Of a stretch of DNA of 55,291 nt, positions 37,614-48,049 are shown in pieces. The DNA is taken from assembly GCA_013287775.1 (NCBI GenBank), contig JABDDE010000007.1, forward strand, positions 1-55,291, given 5' to 3'. Made by a program: the position numbers and the translations under genes. Source of the DNA: Chlamydiota bacterium. Its GTDB lineage: Bacteria > Chlamydiota > Chlamydiia > Chlamydiales > FEN-1388. Numbering within the stretch: the first letter of the stretch is position 1; each line of letters starts with the position of its first letter. The notes beneath the pieces are model-generated. The model did not search any database. It saw only the letters and a program-made list of their open reading frames with translations, and was not told the DNA's origin.

Positions 37614-39383
37614 ATGAAGAATATCCCCCAAGATCTGCCCTCATTTCTTTCAATCCTTGAAAAAGAAGGCGAACTTGCCCACATTACCACCGAAGTGGAT
37701 CCCCACCTCGAGCTTGCCGAAGTACACAGACAGGTTGTAGCCAAGCAAGGAAAATGCCTTCTCTTTCATACGGTTAAGGGAAGTCGTTTTCCCGTGGTTA
37801 CCAACCTTTTTGGTACCCAAAAACGCGTAGAGCTTGCCTTTCCAGGTAATCCAGAGCTTGTTATTAAAAAACTCATCGAACTCGTCACTGAGCGCTTTCC
37901 CCCATCACTTACCACTCTCTGGCAAGAGCGCCATCACCTAAAAAGGCTCATCAAAATAGGCCGTCGCCATACTCGCAACGCACCCGTCCTTGCATGCACC
38001 ATCGACCCTCCTAACCTTGAAGAGATACCCCTCCTTACCTGCTGGCCCGACGATGGCGGCCGCTTTATGACCCTACCACTCGTCTATACCGAACCACCGC
38101 CACCACTTACGTCACCTCCCAATCTTGGTATGTATCGTATCCAGCGCTTCGATGCACATCATACAGGCCTGCATTTTCAGATTGGCAAAGGTGGAGGCTT
38201 TCACTACCAACAAGCTGAGCAGCTCAACACTCCCCTTCCCGTCACTATCTTCTTGGGAGGCCCACCAGCACTGCTCTTAAGTGCTATCGCACCGCTGCCA
38301 GAAAATGTTCCAGAACTACTCCTCGCATCGCTGCTTCTTGGCAATAAAATTCCCTACGCACACTCCCCAGGGCATCCACACCCCATCATCGCAAGCTGTG
38401 AGTTTGCCATCTGTGGCCATGCAAAACCCCACATACGCGCCATGGAGGGACCATTTGGCGATCACTATGGCTATTACGGCCTTGCACACGAGTATCCAGT
38501 ATTCAATTGTGATAAAATCTATCATAAAAAAGATGCGATATATCCTGCAACCGTTGTTGGTAAGCCGGTGCAAGAAGATCTCTTTATTGGCAACTTCTTA
38601 CAAGAGCTGTTTTCCCCTCTTATCAAAGTCATCATGCCAGAAGTAAAGGCGCTCTGGAGCTATGGTGAGGCTGGATTTCATCCATTGACATCGGCTATTG
38701 TATCCGAGCGCTATGAAAAAGAAGCGCTCTCTACGGCATTTCGTATTCTTGGGGAAGGTCAGCTTCGGCTTACTAAGTTTCTCATATTGACTGACGTCCC
38801 AGTAGATCTTCGCAGTATTCGTGCTGTGTTAGAAGCAGTCCTTAGCCGTTTTCGTCCTGAAAGGGATTTGTATATCATCACAAATACTGCAAACGATACA
38901 CTCGACTATACAGGGCCAAGCCTGAATCTCGGCTCCAAAGCCATCCTCTTAGGCCTTGGCAAAGAAGAGCGACGCAAGCTTCCAACTGTCTGGCACGATA
39001 TACTCCCACGACCGCTTGTCAAGGCTCTAGCGTTTTGTAGTGGCTGCCTTCTCCTTCAAGGACCGAAGTATTCTACCTTCGAAGATCCCTCCTCGCTCCT
39101 CCAGCATGCTGGCTTTGCCAACTGGCCACTTCTTATTCTCGTTGATGATGCCGAAACGGTGGGAAGCTCTGAGCTTGAATTTTTATGGACGGTCTTTACT
39201 CGATTTGAGCCTGCACGCGATATGTATATGAAAGAGACAACGCTTTGTCACCATCATCTGAGCTATAAAACGCCCATTTTGATTGATGCACGAATGAAGC
39301 CTAGCTATCCCAAAGAGGTAATGGCCGACGCAGATACTATAGCCACCGTGAAACAAAAATGGGGTTTCCTATGCGGCGCTTAA
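37614..39383 (+). CDS. UbiD family decarboxylase
   Basis: QDLPSFLSILEKEGELAHITTEVDPHLELAEVHRQV, EGPFGDHYGYYG, FRPERDLYIITNTANDTLDYT. Confidence 0.87.
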   Translation: MKNIPQDLPSFLSILEKEGELAHITTEVDPHLELAEVHRQVVAKQGKCLLFHTVKGSRFPVVTNLFGTQKRVELAFPGNPELVIKKLIELVTERFPPSLTTLWQERHHLKRLIKIGRRHTRNAPVLACTIDPPNLEEIPLLTCWPDDGGRFMTLPLVYTEPPPPLTSPPNLGMYRIQRFDAHHTGLHFQIGKGGGFHYQQAEQLNTPLPVTIFLGGPPALLLSAIAPLPENVPELLLASLLLGNKIPYAHSPGHPHPIIASCEFAICGHAKPHIRAMEGPFGDHYGYYGLAHEYPVFNCDKIYHKKDAIYPATVVGKPVQEDLFIGNFLQELFSPLIKVIMPEVKALWSYGEAGFHPLTSAIVSERYEKEALSTAFRILGEGQLRLTKFLILTDVPVDLRSIRAVLEAVLSRFRPERDLYIITNTANDTLDYTGPSLNLGSKAILLGLGKEERRKLPTVWHDILPRPLVKALAFCSGCLLLQGPKYSTFEDPSSLLQHAGFANWPLLILVDDAETVGSSELEFLWTVFTRFEPARDMYMKETTLCHHHLSYKTPILIDARMKPSYPKEVMADADTIATVKQKWGFLCGA

Positions 39384-40405
39384 AACAAAAGCTCAGATAC
39401 CCCCTTACAGCCCTTTTTCTTGCTGTCTATCTTTTATACAGCTATGTACTGACCTCTGAGGAAGTGCATCTTCCAGAGCCTCAAGTGCCTCTTGTGTTCT
39501 ATGCCAATCAGCTCCATGATAACCTTGAAGAAACACTTGAGAGTGCCATTGATCAGGCAACTGAGTCCATTGTCATCATGATCTATTCGTTTTCAGATAC
39601 CCGCCTCATGCAAGCCCTGTCGAAAAAGGCTGTAGAGGGCGTCTCAGTACGTATCATCCACGATCCAGTGGCCACGCAAAATATCGCGTTTAAGCTTGGT
39701 CCAAAAGTAACCCTCTTCCCCTATCGCCATAAAGGCCTTATGCATCATAAAATCATCGTCATTGATCATAAGACGGTTTGGTTTGGCTCTGCAAATTTTA
39801 CTCGTGACGCTTTTTTTGTCTCTCCCAACATTGTGGTAGGGTGCCTACAGCCAGAGCTTGCGCGACATATTGAAGCAAAAGCCATGGCAATATTGCACCG
39901 CACCCGCTACGCAGCCAAGCCAGTGATAGGTGAAAACTATGCATGGTACATGATGCCAGATACGGCCCCTCAAGCATTAGAGCGCCTTATTTCCACTATC
40001 GAAACAGCACAAAAATCCATTCGTGTAGCAATGTATACGTTCACTTCTAAGCCACTCATTCAAGCCCTTATTGCAGCCAAAAAGCGTGGTGTGGAGGTCG
40101 AAGTAGTGCTTGATCCTGAATCGGCCAAAACAACAAGCAATGCGGCCTTTATACACTTAAAACAAGCATCTATAAAAACATATCTCAGCACTGCCCCTGG
40201 CCTCTTTCACTACAAATGCGCTTTGATCGATGAGCGCATTTTCGTTGTAGGCTCGGCTAACTGGACAAAGGCTGCCTTCGGCGCAAATGATGATAATATT
40301 TCTTTTATTAGCAATCTCACAAAAGAACAGAGTGACAAAATTCATGAACTATGGGAGACTATCATGCAGCACACAAAGCAAACAATTACGGATCATCAGT
40401 CATGA
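39371..40405 (+). CDS. Phospholipase D-like protein with N-terminal TM/signal segment
   Basis: Two HKD-type motifs: HHKIIVIDHKTVWFGSANFT and HYKCALIDERIFVVGSANWT. Confidence 0.88.
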   Translation: MRRLKQKLRYPLTALFLAVYLLYSYVLTSEEVHLPEPQVPLVFYANQLHDNLEETLESAIDQATESIVIMIYSFSDTRLMQALSKKAVEGVSVRIIHDPVATQNIAFKLGPKVTLFPYRHKGLMHHKIIVIDHKTVWFGSANFTRDAFFVSPNIVVGCLQPELARHIEAKAMAILHRTRYAAKPVIGENYAWYMMPDTAPQALERLISTIETAQKSIRVAMYTFTSKPLIQALIAAKKRGVEVEVVLDPESAKTTSNAAFIHLKQASIKTYLSTAPGLFHYKCALIDERIFVVGSANWTKAAFGANDDNISFISNLTKEQSDKIHELWETIMQHTKQTITDHQS

Positions 40406-41175
40406 AAGTAGTAATCATAGGACACGGAAAAATGGGGCAGCTCATTGAGAGCATAGCCCCACAGCATGCAGTCACCCTCGTAGGCATAGTCGACAGGGGT
40501 TTTCCTGCAGAAGAAGTCAAAAAAACGCAGCCGCCACGGCGTTTTCTTGAGCTTACAGAAGAGGCACTCCAAGGTGTCGATGTCGTCATCGACTTTTCAA
40601 GCCCAGAAGGAATCCTTAGCCGCATTGAAACAGCTGCCAAACAAAAAGTACCTCTAGTCATAGGGACCACCGGATGGGAGACTGATATTCAGTCTGCAAA
40701 AAGATTGATTTCAAAACATAAGAGTGCCCTCATTGCATCGCCGAACTTTTCTATTGGTGTACAGCTCTTTTTAAAGCTGATCAAGGACGCAGCAAAGCTC
40801 TTTGCCCCATTCGTAGACTATGATGTCTCTATCTTTGAACAACACCATAGCCAAAAGAAAGATCATCCATCAGGAACGGCAAAAGAGATGGCAGCAGTGA
40901 TTATGGGTGAGATGGACCGCAAAAAGAAAGTGGTCTCGGAGCTTCCTCAGGGAGCTGTTAAGGCAACAGATCTGACTATTGCAAGCACACGTGCAGGCTT
41001 TCACCCAGGACAGCATGAAGTGTTCTTTGATGGCCACGATGATCGCATTACCATAACACACACGGCACGAAACCGGAATAATGCTGCTAAAGGGGCGCTT
41101 CACGCTGCCAAATGGCTTTTAGGAAAAAAGGGTTGGTTTGATATGCATGACCTCATAAAGGAGCTTAACCGATGA
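40402..41175 (+). CDS. dapB: 4-hydroxy-tetrahydrodipicolinate reductase
   Basis: MKVVIIGHGKMGQLIES, VVIDFSSPEG, EQHHSQKKDHPSGTAKEM. Confidence 0.94.
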   Translation: MKVVIIGHGKMGQLIESIAPQHAVTLVGIVDRGFPAEEVKKTQPPRRFLELTEEALQGVDVVIDFSSPEGILSRIETAAKQKVPLVIGTTGWETDIQSAKRLISKHKSALIASPNFSIGVQLFLKLIKDAAKLFAPFVDYDVSIFEQHHSQKKDHPSGTAKEMAAVIMGEMDRKKKVVSELPQGAVKATDLTIASTRAGFHPGQHEVFFDGHDDRITITHTARNRNNAAKGALHAAKWLLGKKGWFDMHDLIKELNR

Positions 41176-42119
41176 TTCAAGGACTCTATACAGCACTCAT
41201 AACACCCTTTACTGAGAATGGCGCTCTTGATGAGGGGGGCCTTAGGCTCTTACTGCAGCGCCAGATAGACGCACAAGTCGATGGTATTACCCTACTTGGA
41301 AGCACGGGAGAATCATCCACCATTTCAGGCGATGAGAAGAAGCAGATTATACGTATTTCAATCGAAGAAGTGCAAGGACGGGTGCCTGTCATGGTAGGCT
41401 GCGGCACAAATGCCACCACAACGACCATAGAACAAGCTACGTGGGCTGAACAGCAGGGAGCCTCCTCACTCCTCGTCATCCTTCCCTATTATAACCGACC
41501 AACACAAGAAGGTATCTATCGCCATTTTGAAGCACTGAGCCAGGCTGTTTCTATTCCCATTTGCATCTACAACATGCCCGCACGAACCGGTGTACACCTC
41601 GAAGTAAAGACGCTCAAAGCAATTGCAGAGCTGCCCAATATTGCAGCCGTAAAAGAAGCCTCGGGCTCTATTACACACATCTCGGATGTCATTGAAGCAA
41701 TGCGAGCAAAAAACGTGACTGTCCTGTCAGGTGACGATGCTCTTACCTTGCCTGTCATGGCCATAGGAGGGCACGGGATTATATCGGTCCTGAGTAACCT
41801 TATCCCCCAGACAATACGAAAACTGGTAATGAGCATTCAAGAAGGCAATTACTCAGAAGCAGTAGAGCTGCACTATACGCTCATGCCCCTTATTCGTGCA
41901 GCATTTATTGAAACCAATCCAGCTCCCATAAAGCGCATGCTGGAATGTGTGGGGCTACCTGCAGGCAAGTGCCGGCTGCCCCTGGCTGAGCTTACAGAAG
42001 AACATGATCGAAGGTTACAAGAGGTGTTACAAGAGGTGTTACAAGAGAAGGTGTGGGAAGTTTTGTTTAACAGGGAGAGCGGCAGGCGAGATTACGAGTT
42101 AGCTGTAAGAGACGGCTAG
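41172..42119 (+). CDS. dapA: 4-hydroxy-tetrahydrodipicolinate synthase with repeat-derived C-terminal extension
   Basis: GLYTALITPFTENGALDE, LLGSTGESSTIS, YNMPARTGVHLE, VKEASGSI; C-terminal EVLQEVLQEKVWEVLFNRESGRRDYELAVRDG encoded in family 2 repeat. Confidence 0.94.
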   Translation: MIQGLYTALITPFTENGALDEGGLRLLLQRQIDAQVDGITLLGSTGESSTISGDEKKQIIRISIEEVQGRVPVMVGCGTNATTTTIEQATWAEQQGASSLLVILPYYNRPTQEGIYRHFEALSQAVSIPICIYNMPARTGVHLEVKTLKAIAELPNIAAVKEASGSITHISDVIEAMRAKNVTVLSGDDALTLPVMAIGGHGIISVLSNLIPQTIRKLVMSIQEGNYSEAVELHYTLMPLIRAAFIETNPAPIKRMLECVGLPAGKCRLPLAELTEEHDRRLQEVLQEVLQEKVWEVLFNRESGRRDYELAVRDG

Positions 42120-42612
42120 GGCTGAGGTGCTTAAGGTATTGGTGGGTAAGGCTTGGGCTGCTTTTTTACAGGGAGAGCTGCAGGAGAAGAGCTTACAGAG
42201 GGAGCTTGTCAGAGGTGTCTGGGGTACCAAATGCATTGGTAATTAAGGTCTGGACAAAGAGATTAGAGAGAAAGCGAAGGGATCATTATGGGCTTATAAG
42301 AAGCGCCAAAGATGCATTTTCAGCGAGCATACGCTCGCTGAAGTCCAAGCATATAGAAATCGCATGGCAAATAAATTTGCCAATCGATTTCTATATGCTT
42401 GGACTTTTCCACTTTCAGTGGAAAAATGCATCGAACATCCCAAACCGTCGCTGGTCTCTGCAGCTATCTCTGTAAAAAAAAGCAGCCCAAGGCATAACCA
42501 CCAACACCCCAAGCACCCCTAACGCCTCTGACAAGCTCTCTCTGCAGCTATCCTCCTGTGGCTCTCCCTGTAAAAAAAAAGCTGCCAAAGCCTGTGAGAG
42601 CCATGGCCTTAT
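42030..42612 (+). repeat. Family 2 element copy C
   Basis: Begins inside dapA 3' end; hairpin module 42311-42432; right end cctgtgagagccatggcctta. Confidence 0.88.
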
Positions 42613-42656
42613 GAGGACACGGTCTTGGGCTCTGACAATTTTTTACGATGTGATAT

Positions 42657-43892
42657 ATGCGAAGAAATTCTTATTTTTCCCAAGTTGCAAAAAACTATCT
42701 CTTTAGCGAGGTAGCAAAACGCAAAGAGGCGTTTTTTCATGAAAACCCTCATAGCACCCTTATCTCACTAAGTATCGGTGACACAACAGAGCCACTCACA
42801 CCTACAATCTGTGAAGGGTTAACAAAGGCGGCAGCCCTGCTAGGCACACGTGAGGGCTATACTGGTTATGGAGCAGAAAAAGGCAATGTGCAGCTTCGAA
42901 CTCGTATTAGCCAAGAGATCTATCAAGGCAAGATTTGCCCTGATGCCATTTTTATCTCCGATGGGGCCAAATGTGATATTGGCAGACTCACCCTCCTGTT
43001 TGGGCCCAATGTACGCATTGCCGTTGAAGATCCCTCCTATCCCGCCTATATAGATACAGCCATCATACACCGCGGTTATGAAAATACCATACTACCACTC
43101 CCATGTACTCCTGAAAATGATTTTTTCCCAGACCTTACTACAGCTGCAAGCGCCGATATTCTCTATATTTGTTCTCCAAATAATCCAACTGGAAAAACCT
43201 ATTCCGCTAAAGAGCTCGAACATCTTGTCGCCTATGCCAAAGCCCATAAGCAGTTTATTATCTTTGATAGCGCCTATGCTTTTTATGTGCAAGATGGCCG
43301 CCCACGCTCTATATATGAAATTCCCGGCAGTAAAGAAGTGGCTATAGAAATTGGTTCCTTTTCAAAAATGGCAGGCTTTACAGGGATACGCCTGGGCTGG
43401 ATGGTAGTGCCCTCGGAGCTTTGCTACGAAGATGGACACACTGTACAAAGTGACTGGGTACGTCTTATTACCACTTTTTATAATGGCGCCTCCTCACTTG
43501 CACAACAAGGGGGTATTGCAGCCCTGAGCCCCACTGGTCTCGAAGAAATTACAGCACAAATTCGTTTCTATAAAGAAAACGCCTCTCTCTTACGGCAAGC
43601 TTGCCTTGAAAGAGGCTGGCAGACCTATGGCGGCATCCACAGCCCGTATCTATGGATAAAAACCACGCACAACACTTCGTGGGAGGCATTTGATGATCTT
43701 CTACGCAATGCTCATATACTCACAACACCGGGTATTGGCTTTGGCAAGTCTGGAGAGGGCTTTCTTCGCCTTTCAAGTTTTGCAAGTCGTGAAGTTATTC
43801 ATGAGGCAGTACAAAGAATTAAAGTAACGTCATGTGCGACTTTTCCTTCCGGAAAAGTGCACATGACGAAAAATAGAGCACGCGTAATGTAA
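42657..43892 (+). CDS. dapL: LL-diaminopimelate aminotransferase
   Basis: SIGDTTEPLTPTI, GYGAEKGNVQLRTRIS, ICSPNNPTGKTYS, SFSKMAGFTGIRLGWMVVP. Confidence 0.94.
   Translation: MRRNSYFSQVAKNYLFSEVAKRKEAFFHENPHSTLISLSIGDTTEPLTPTICEGLTKAAALLGTREGYTGYGAEKGNVQLRTRISQEIYQGKICPDAIFISDGAKCDIGRLTLLFGPNVRIAVEDPSYPAYIDTAIIHRGYENTILPLPCTPENDFFPDLTTAASADILYICSPNNPTGKTYSAKELEHLVAYAKAHKQFIIFDSAYAFYVQDGRPRSIYEIPGSKEVAIEIGSFSKMAGFTGIRLGWMVVPSELCYEDGHTVQSDWVRLITTFYNGASSLAQQGGIAALSPTGLEEITAQIRFYKENASLLRQACLERGWQTYGGIHSPYLWIKTTHNTSWEAFDDLLRNAHILTTPGIGFGKSGEGFLRLSSFASREVIHEAVQRIKVTSCATFPSGKVHMTKNRARVM
43828..43868. repeat. CATGTGC palindromic repeat (family 1) inside the dapL 3' coding end
   Basis: cgtcatgtgcgacttttccttccggaaaagtgcacatgacg. 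Confidence 0.88.
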
Positions 43893-43924
43893 ACAGAACG
43901 TTGAGAATCTAATGGAACTAACAG

Positions 43925-44275
43925 CTCCACCACGCTAGTGGCATACGCATCAGGCTAAGGACGTTAGCATGGCAAACGCGTAACATATTATGCTTCTAGT
44001 TGATATGGACCCCACCGCGGCAGCGGTGGAATTCATTAGCCCCGCGTGGAGCGCGGCCGTAGCGCACTGCGCTACGGCCGGCGGAACGTGGGGTTAGGCA
44101 GCGGTTAAAAAAAATAGAGCTGCGGTAGCAGCGAAACCCATTTGTGTGTGGCATAATCAATGCACATATGAGCCTTAGCCTGATGCGTATGCGGTAGTGG
44201 TGGCTGGTGTTAGCCCCGAGGGAGCGCGGCAGTGCGCTATGTGCACAGCCTGCGTGGAACGTGGGGGAACGTGAA
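43925..44275. repeat. GC-rich composite dispersed repeat (family 3)
   Basis: gcatacgcatcaggctaagg, gaattcattagccccgcgtg...gaacgtggggtt, ccttagcctgatgcgtatgcgg; inverse of parts of 51720-51830. Confidence 0.87.
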
Positions 44276-44306
44276 ACGTGGCGTAAATTAAATTAAGGAG
44301 TATATT

Positions 44307-45380
44307 ATGACAACAAGTATAGTAAGCAGCTCTTCAAGCAGCAGCTCAAGCAGTCTTACAATATCAGAAAATGGTGTACCAAGACAAAATTCTGTACCCA
44401 ACGCAAGGCAAGCAGCAAGGATTAGAGAAAGCTATAATCGCACCTTATCCTTACCGATACTATCTACAACGAGTAATGCAAACAATGCTGAGGAAAGACG
44501 TTACATGCCCCTCTATCCCTGCTCTACGGTATGGATAGTATGGCGCGCTCTTCTTGCGAAGATTAACCGCCTACTCTACTGGGCACATATTATATCTGCC
44601 GAAACGTGCCTACAACGTGAAATCGACCTGCATAAAGATAATCTACGTGATTTTTTACCCGTAGCACTCGAAAATACACTCCTTAATAAGGCCATTCACA
44701 CGGTAGGAGAACAGCTGTTTTGTGAAATATATATACTTGCGGAACTCTTGCTTAGACAACATGAACCACGCATTGTATTGACGTCTGTACTAGCTAACCC
44801 CGCACTTAAAGAGGCTCTGAAGAATATGCGATTGCCTCGATGTGCTGCAGATGCTGACTTTACAAAACTCCTGCAAGTAATGACCGCACGAGAATGTATG
44901 GATCTTTTTCTGATTGTGGATATCCACGAATACATGTACACCAATTTTTGTAGAGAATCATACATTTCTATTGAGCAATTTCATGTGATTGATCATAGCA
45001 ATTTGTTGATAGAATTTCTTGATATGAAAACATGCACTCAAATACCAAGCACTGAACCTCAAGAAATGCCTGACCAGGATATGGTCATGTTCTGTAGACA
45101 ATTTGCAGCCACGATGAAAGCAATAAACAACAGTGATACAGAGGAAAGTATTAGGGAACGAATAGCATACTTCGAACGAGCTTGCGGCAATTTCTTGGAG
45201 CATGCATTTAAGCTGCATCAAGAAACCAGTATATCCTCCCTGCAACAACCTCCCTTAGAAGAACGATATAATAACTCAAATATCCATGGACGCATTGAGA
45301 TCCTGACGCAGATTTTTACTACAGCCTCAAGAGAGATCCGTGATTACATCCACAGCCAACTCAACGCAATCAATTTGTGA
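44307..45380 (+). CDS. Hypothetical protein with N-terminal poly-Ser tract; putative effector
   Basis: MTTSIVSSSSSSSSSSLTISENG start; helical body, no recognised family; RBS aaggag upstream. Confidence 0.55.
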   Translation: MTTSIVSSSSSSSSSSLTISENGVPRQNSVPNARQAARIRESYNRTLSLPILSTTSNANNAEERRYMPLYPCSTVWIVWRALLAKINRLLYWAHIISAETCLQREIDLHKDNLRDFLPVALENTLLNKAIHTVGEQLFCEIYILAELLLRQHEPRIVLTSVLANPALKEALKNMRLPRCAADADFTKLLQVMTARECMDLFLIVDIHEYMYTNFCRESYISIEQFHVIDHSNLLIEFLDMKTCTQIPSTEPQEMPDQDMVMFCRQFAATMKAINNSDTEESIRERIAYFERACGNFLEHAFKLHQETSISSLQQPPLEERYNNSNIHGRIEILTQIFTTASREIRDYIHSQLNAINL

Positions 45381-46048
45381 GTGACACAACCTATTCTTCT
45401 TTACAAGTGCTACAACAGGCGATAGTATCATGCAGGCTATGCCCGAGGCTTGTAGCATGGCGCGAATCGGTACCAGCAAAACCTGCCAATAAAGATGCGC
45501 CGCATTGGAGACGGCCAGTGCCTGGCTTTGGAGATCCAAGCGCCCATCTTTTTATTACAGGGCTTGCCCCATCAGCACAAGGAGGCAATCGTACAGGGAG
45601 AATTTTTACGGGGGATAAATCGGCTGATTTCCTCTTTTCAGTGCTCTATAAGGCAGGTTTTGCCAACCAGCCACGTTCGGTTGCAAAAGATGATGGACTC
45701 TGTCTCAAGGGCTGTTATCTTACAGCATGCGTCAAATGCGTACCTCCACAAAACAAACCCACGCATCAAGAATGTGTAAGCTGTTCTCAGTACTGGAAGG
45801 CCGAGCTGTCACTTTTGCCGCATGTGTCTTCCATTCTTGTACTAGGAAAATTTGCCTTCGATGCTGTGATATCGTATGCGAAAGAAAAAAAGGCGTATAT
45901 CGGAGGCCGGCCTAGCTTTTCTCATGGAGCTATATATAAAATGATTGGATTTCCAACAATCTATGCGAGCTATCATCCGAGTCCTCAGAACACCAATACT
46001 GGGCGTTTAACAGAAAAGATGCTTCTCGATATACTCATGCTCACATGA
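45377..46048 (+). CDS. Uracil-DNA glycosylase, family 5-like (Fe-S)
   Basis: CRLCPRLVAWRE, PVPGFGDPSAHLFITGLAPSAQGGNRTGRIFTGDKSADFL, YHPSPQNTNTGRLT; GTG start overlapping the upstream stop. Confidence 0.88.
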   Translation: MSDTTYSSLQVLQQAIVSCRLCPRLVAWRESVPAKPANKDAPHWRRPVPGFGDPSAHLFITGLAPSAQGGNRTGRIFTGDKSADFLFSVLYKAGFANQPRSVAKDDGLCLKGCYLTACVKCVPPQNKPTHQECVSCSQYWKAELSLLPHVSSILVLGKFAFDAVISYAKEKKAYIGGRPSFSHGAIYKMIGFPTIYASYHPSPQNTNTGRLTEKMLLDILMLT

Positions 46049-46610
46049 CGTTATGTGCATGCTCTTTCTCCCACGTGATATGCTCTAGGAGTGCCTCAGC
46101 TGCTTTGCAGAGCTCTTGTGCCCAGGCAGCACGTGCATGCTTTTTCGCATAGGCGATAGCTTGTGTGACAAAAGCTATGGCTTGGGGAAGATCTTGCATA
46201 TCCAAACAGCACTCCACAGCAAAACGATAGGGGTCAGGACTTTTTGGGTCAATAGTCATAGCCATCATGAAATCTGATAGCGCCACATCATTGACTCCAT
46301 GCGCCTGATGAGCAAGACCTGCGCCAATCCAAAAATCAGGAATAAATGGATTTAAGGAATGCAAGAGCTCAAATGCCCTTGCAGCCTCGTCATAGCGGTG
46401 TTGGTTGAGAAAGCCAACCGCCTGCGAAAACATTTTTCCCATGCTGTCACTCGAGATACCAAGAATATCCTGAAACAAATTCCTTTTTTCTAGGATAATA
46501 TCAATATCTCCTGTATTATCAAATCCCTTCCACACTACCTTGGCAGTGGGAAGTCTGCGAGCAACTGTTGCTCTATGCCTTTTTTTAGAATGGGGTCTTT
46601 GTTTTTGCAT
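46041..46610 (-). CDS. SycD/LcrH-like TPR chaperone
   Basis: FSQAVGFLNQHRYDEAARAFELLHSLNPFIPDFWIGAGLAHQAHGVNDVALSDFMMAMTIDPKSPDPYRFAVECCLDMQD. Confidence 0.75.
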   Translation of the reverse strand: MQKQRPHSKKRHRATVARRLPTAKVVWKGFDNTGDIDIILEKRNLFQDILGISSDSMGKMFSQAVGFLNQHRYDEAARAFELLHSLNPFIPDFWIGAGLAHQAHGVNDVALSDFMMAMTIDPKSPDPYRFAVECCLDMQDLPQAIAFVTQAIAYAKKHARAAWAQELCKAAEALLEHITWEKEHAHNVM

Positions 46611-46683
46611 ACTGCCCTACATACCTGATTTTGTTGTTTTTTTGTAGTCATTTTTGGCATGATATTCGGCAAGGAGTTATAGT

Positions 46684-47040
46684 ATGCCAACACAAGGATC
46701 ATTTCAACTGGATTGCATCCACTGCAAAAAACCAGTCATCTTTTCCATCCAAGACCTGGGATACCAGGATAAATTAGTCGAATGTACAGGCTGTGGTAAA
46801 AAATATGGCTTTGGACAGGAGACACTCCATCGACAGCTCAAAAAATTCGCCGCACTCTGCCGGCAAATTCAAGAGTCTGAAGAAATTCTTGGCTCTGCCT
46901 CTGTCGCTGTCACCGTCGGACAAAATGAAGTAAAAATACCTTTCAAAATTTTACTTTCTCGGTTAAAATCAACATTAGACCTCAGCATTGGAAATGAACG
47001 CCTCTCTATTACGTTTAGAGTGGAACCATGCACAAACTAA
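46684..47040 (+). CDS. Hypothetical zinc-ribbon protein
   Basis: CIHCKKP...CTGCGKKYGFG. Confidence 0.65.
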   Translation: MPTQGSFQLDCIHCKKPVIFSIQDLGYQDKLVECTGCGKKYGFGQETLHRQLKKFAALCRQIQESEEILGSASVAVTVGQNEVKIPFKILLSRLKSTLDLSIGNERLSITFRVEPCTN

Positions 47041-47060
47041 AGGATAATCAAGGATAATCT

Positions 47061-48029
47061 ATGCCTAACCAACTTGAACAACTCAAAACCATGACTACTG
47101 TGGTAGCAGATACAGGAGATATTGAAAGCATTCAAGCATTTCGACCAACCGATGCCACCACTAACCCAAGCCTTATTTTAGCAGCGGCGCAAAAGCCTGA
47201 ATATCACTATCTCATTGAAAAGGCTATAACCGATACCAAAGATGCAGTGGTGCCATCGACTGAGCGACGCCGAGACCTGCTTTTAGACCAAGTATTTATA
47301 AATTTCGGGCTTGAAATCCTAAAAATTGTCCCTGGACGCGTCTCCACTGAAGTGGATGCACACCTATCATTTGATTGTGAGAAAAGCATAGATCGCGCCC
47401 ATTCTCTCATCCAGCTCTATGAAAAAGCAGGGATTACTCGTGACCGTGTGCTGATTAAATTGGCATCGACGTGGGAAGGCATTCGCGCAGCTCAGGTGCT
47501 GGAAATGGAGGGCATTCATTGCAACATGACGCTTATGTTTTCCCTGCCTCAAGCAATTGGGTGCGCCGAAGCCAAGGCCACGCTGATCTCTCCTTTTGTG
47601 GGCCGTATTTTGGATTGGTACAAGAAAAATGAAGGCATTGCTGCCTATCCACCAGCTGAAGATCCAGGGGTTCTCTCAGTACGCACCATATACAATTATT
47701 ACAAAAAATTTGATTACAAAACCCAAGTAATGGGGGCAAGCTTTCGCAATAAAGAAGAAATTATAGAACTTGCTGGTTGTGATCTTTTGACCATTGCGCC
47801 AAAGCTGCTCAGCGAGCTTCAGGCCGATGAATCCCCTCTTACACGCAAGCTCTCAATGGAGCAAGCCAAAAAAGAGTCTATTGAAAAAATCCATCTTAAC
47901 GAATGCAGCTTTCGTTTTCTCTTCAATGAAAATGCCATGGCTGTGGATAAACTTGCCGAAGGCATTCGCAATTTTGCTAAAGATTTTACGAAGCTCGAGC
48001 AGTACATCGAGAAGGAATTTAACGTATAA
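47061..48029 (+). CDS. tal: Transaldolase
   Basis: [60 protein letters not shown]. Confidence 0.96.
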   Translation: MPNQLEQLKTMTTVVADTGDIESIQAFRPTDATTNPSLILAAAQKPEYHYLIEKAITDTKDAVVPSTERRRDLLLDQVFINFGLEILKIVPGRVSTEVDAHLSFDCEKSIDRAHSLIQLYEKAGITRDRVLIKLASTWEGIRAAQVLEMEGIHCNMTLMFSLPQAIGCAEAKATLISPFVGRILDWYKKNEGIAAYPPAEDPGVLSVRTIYNYYKKFDYKTQVMGASFRNKEEIIELAGCDLLTIAPKLLSELQADESPLTRKLSMEQAKKESIEKIHLNECSFRFLFNENAMAVDKLAEGIRNFAKDFTKLEQYIEKEFNV

Positions 48030-48049
48030 CTATCCACCACCCCCCTGCG

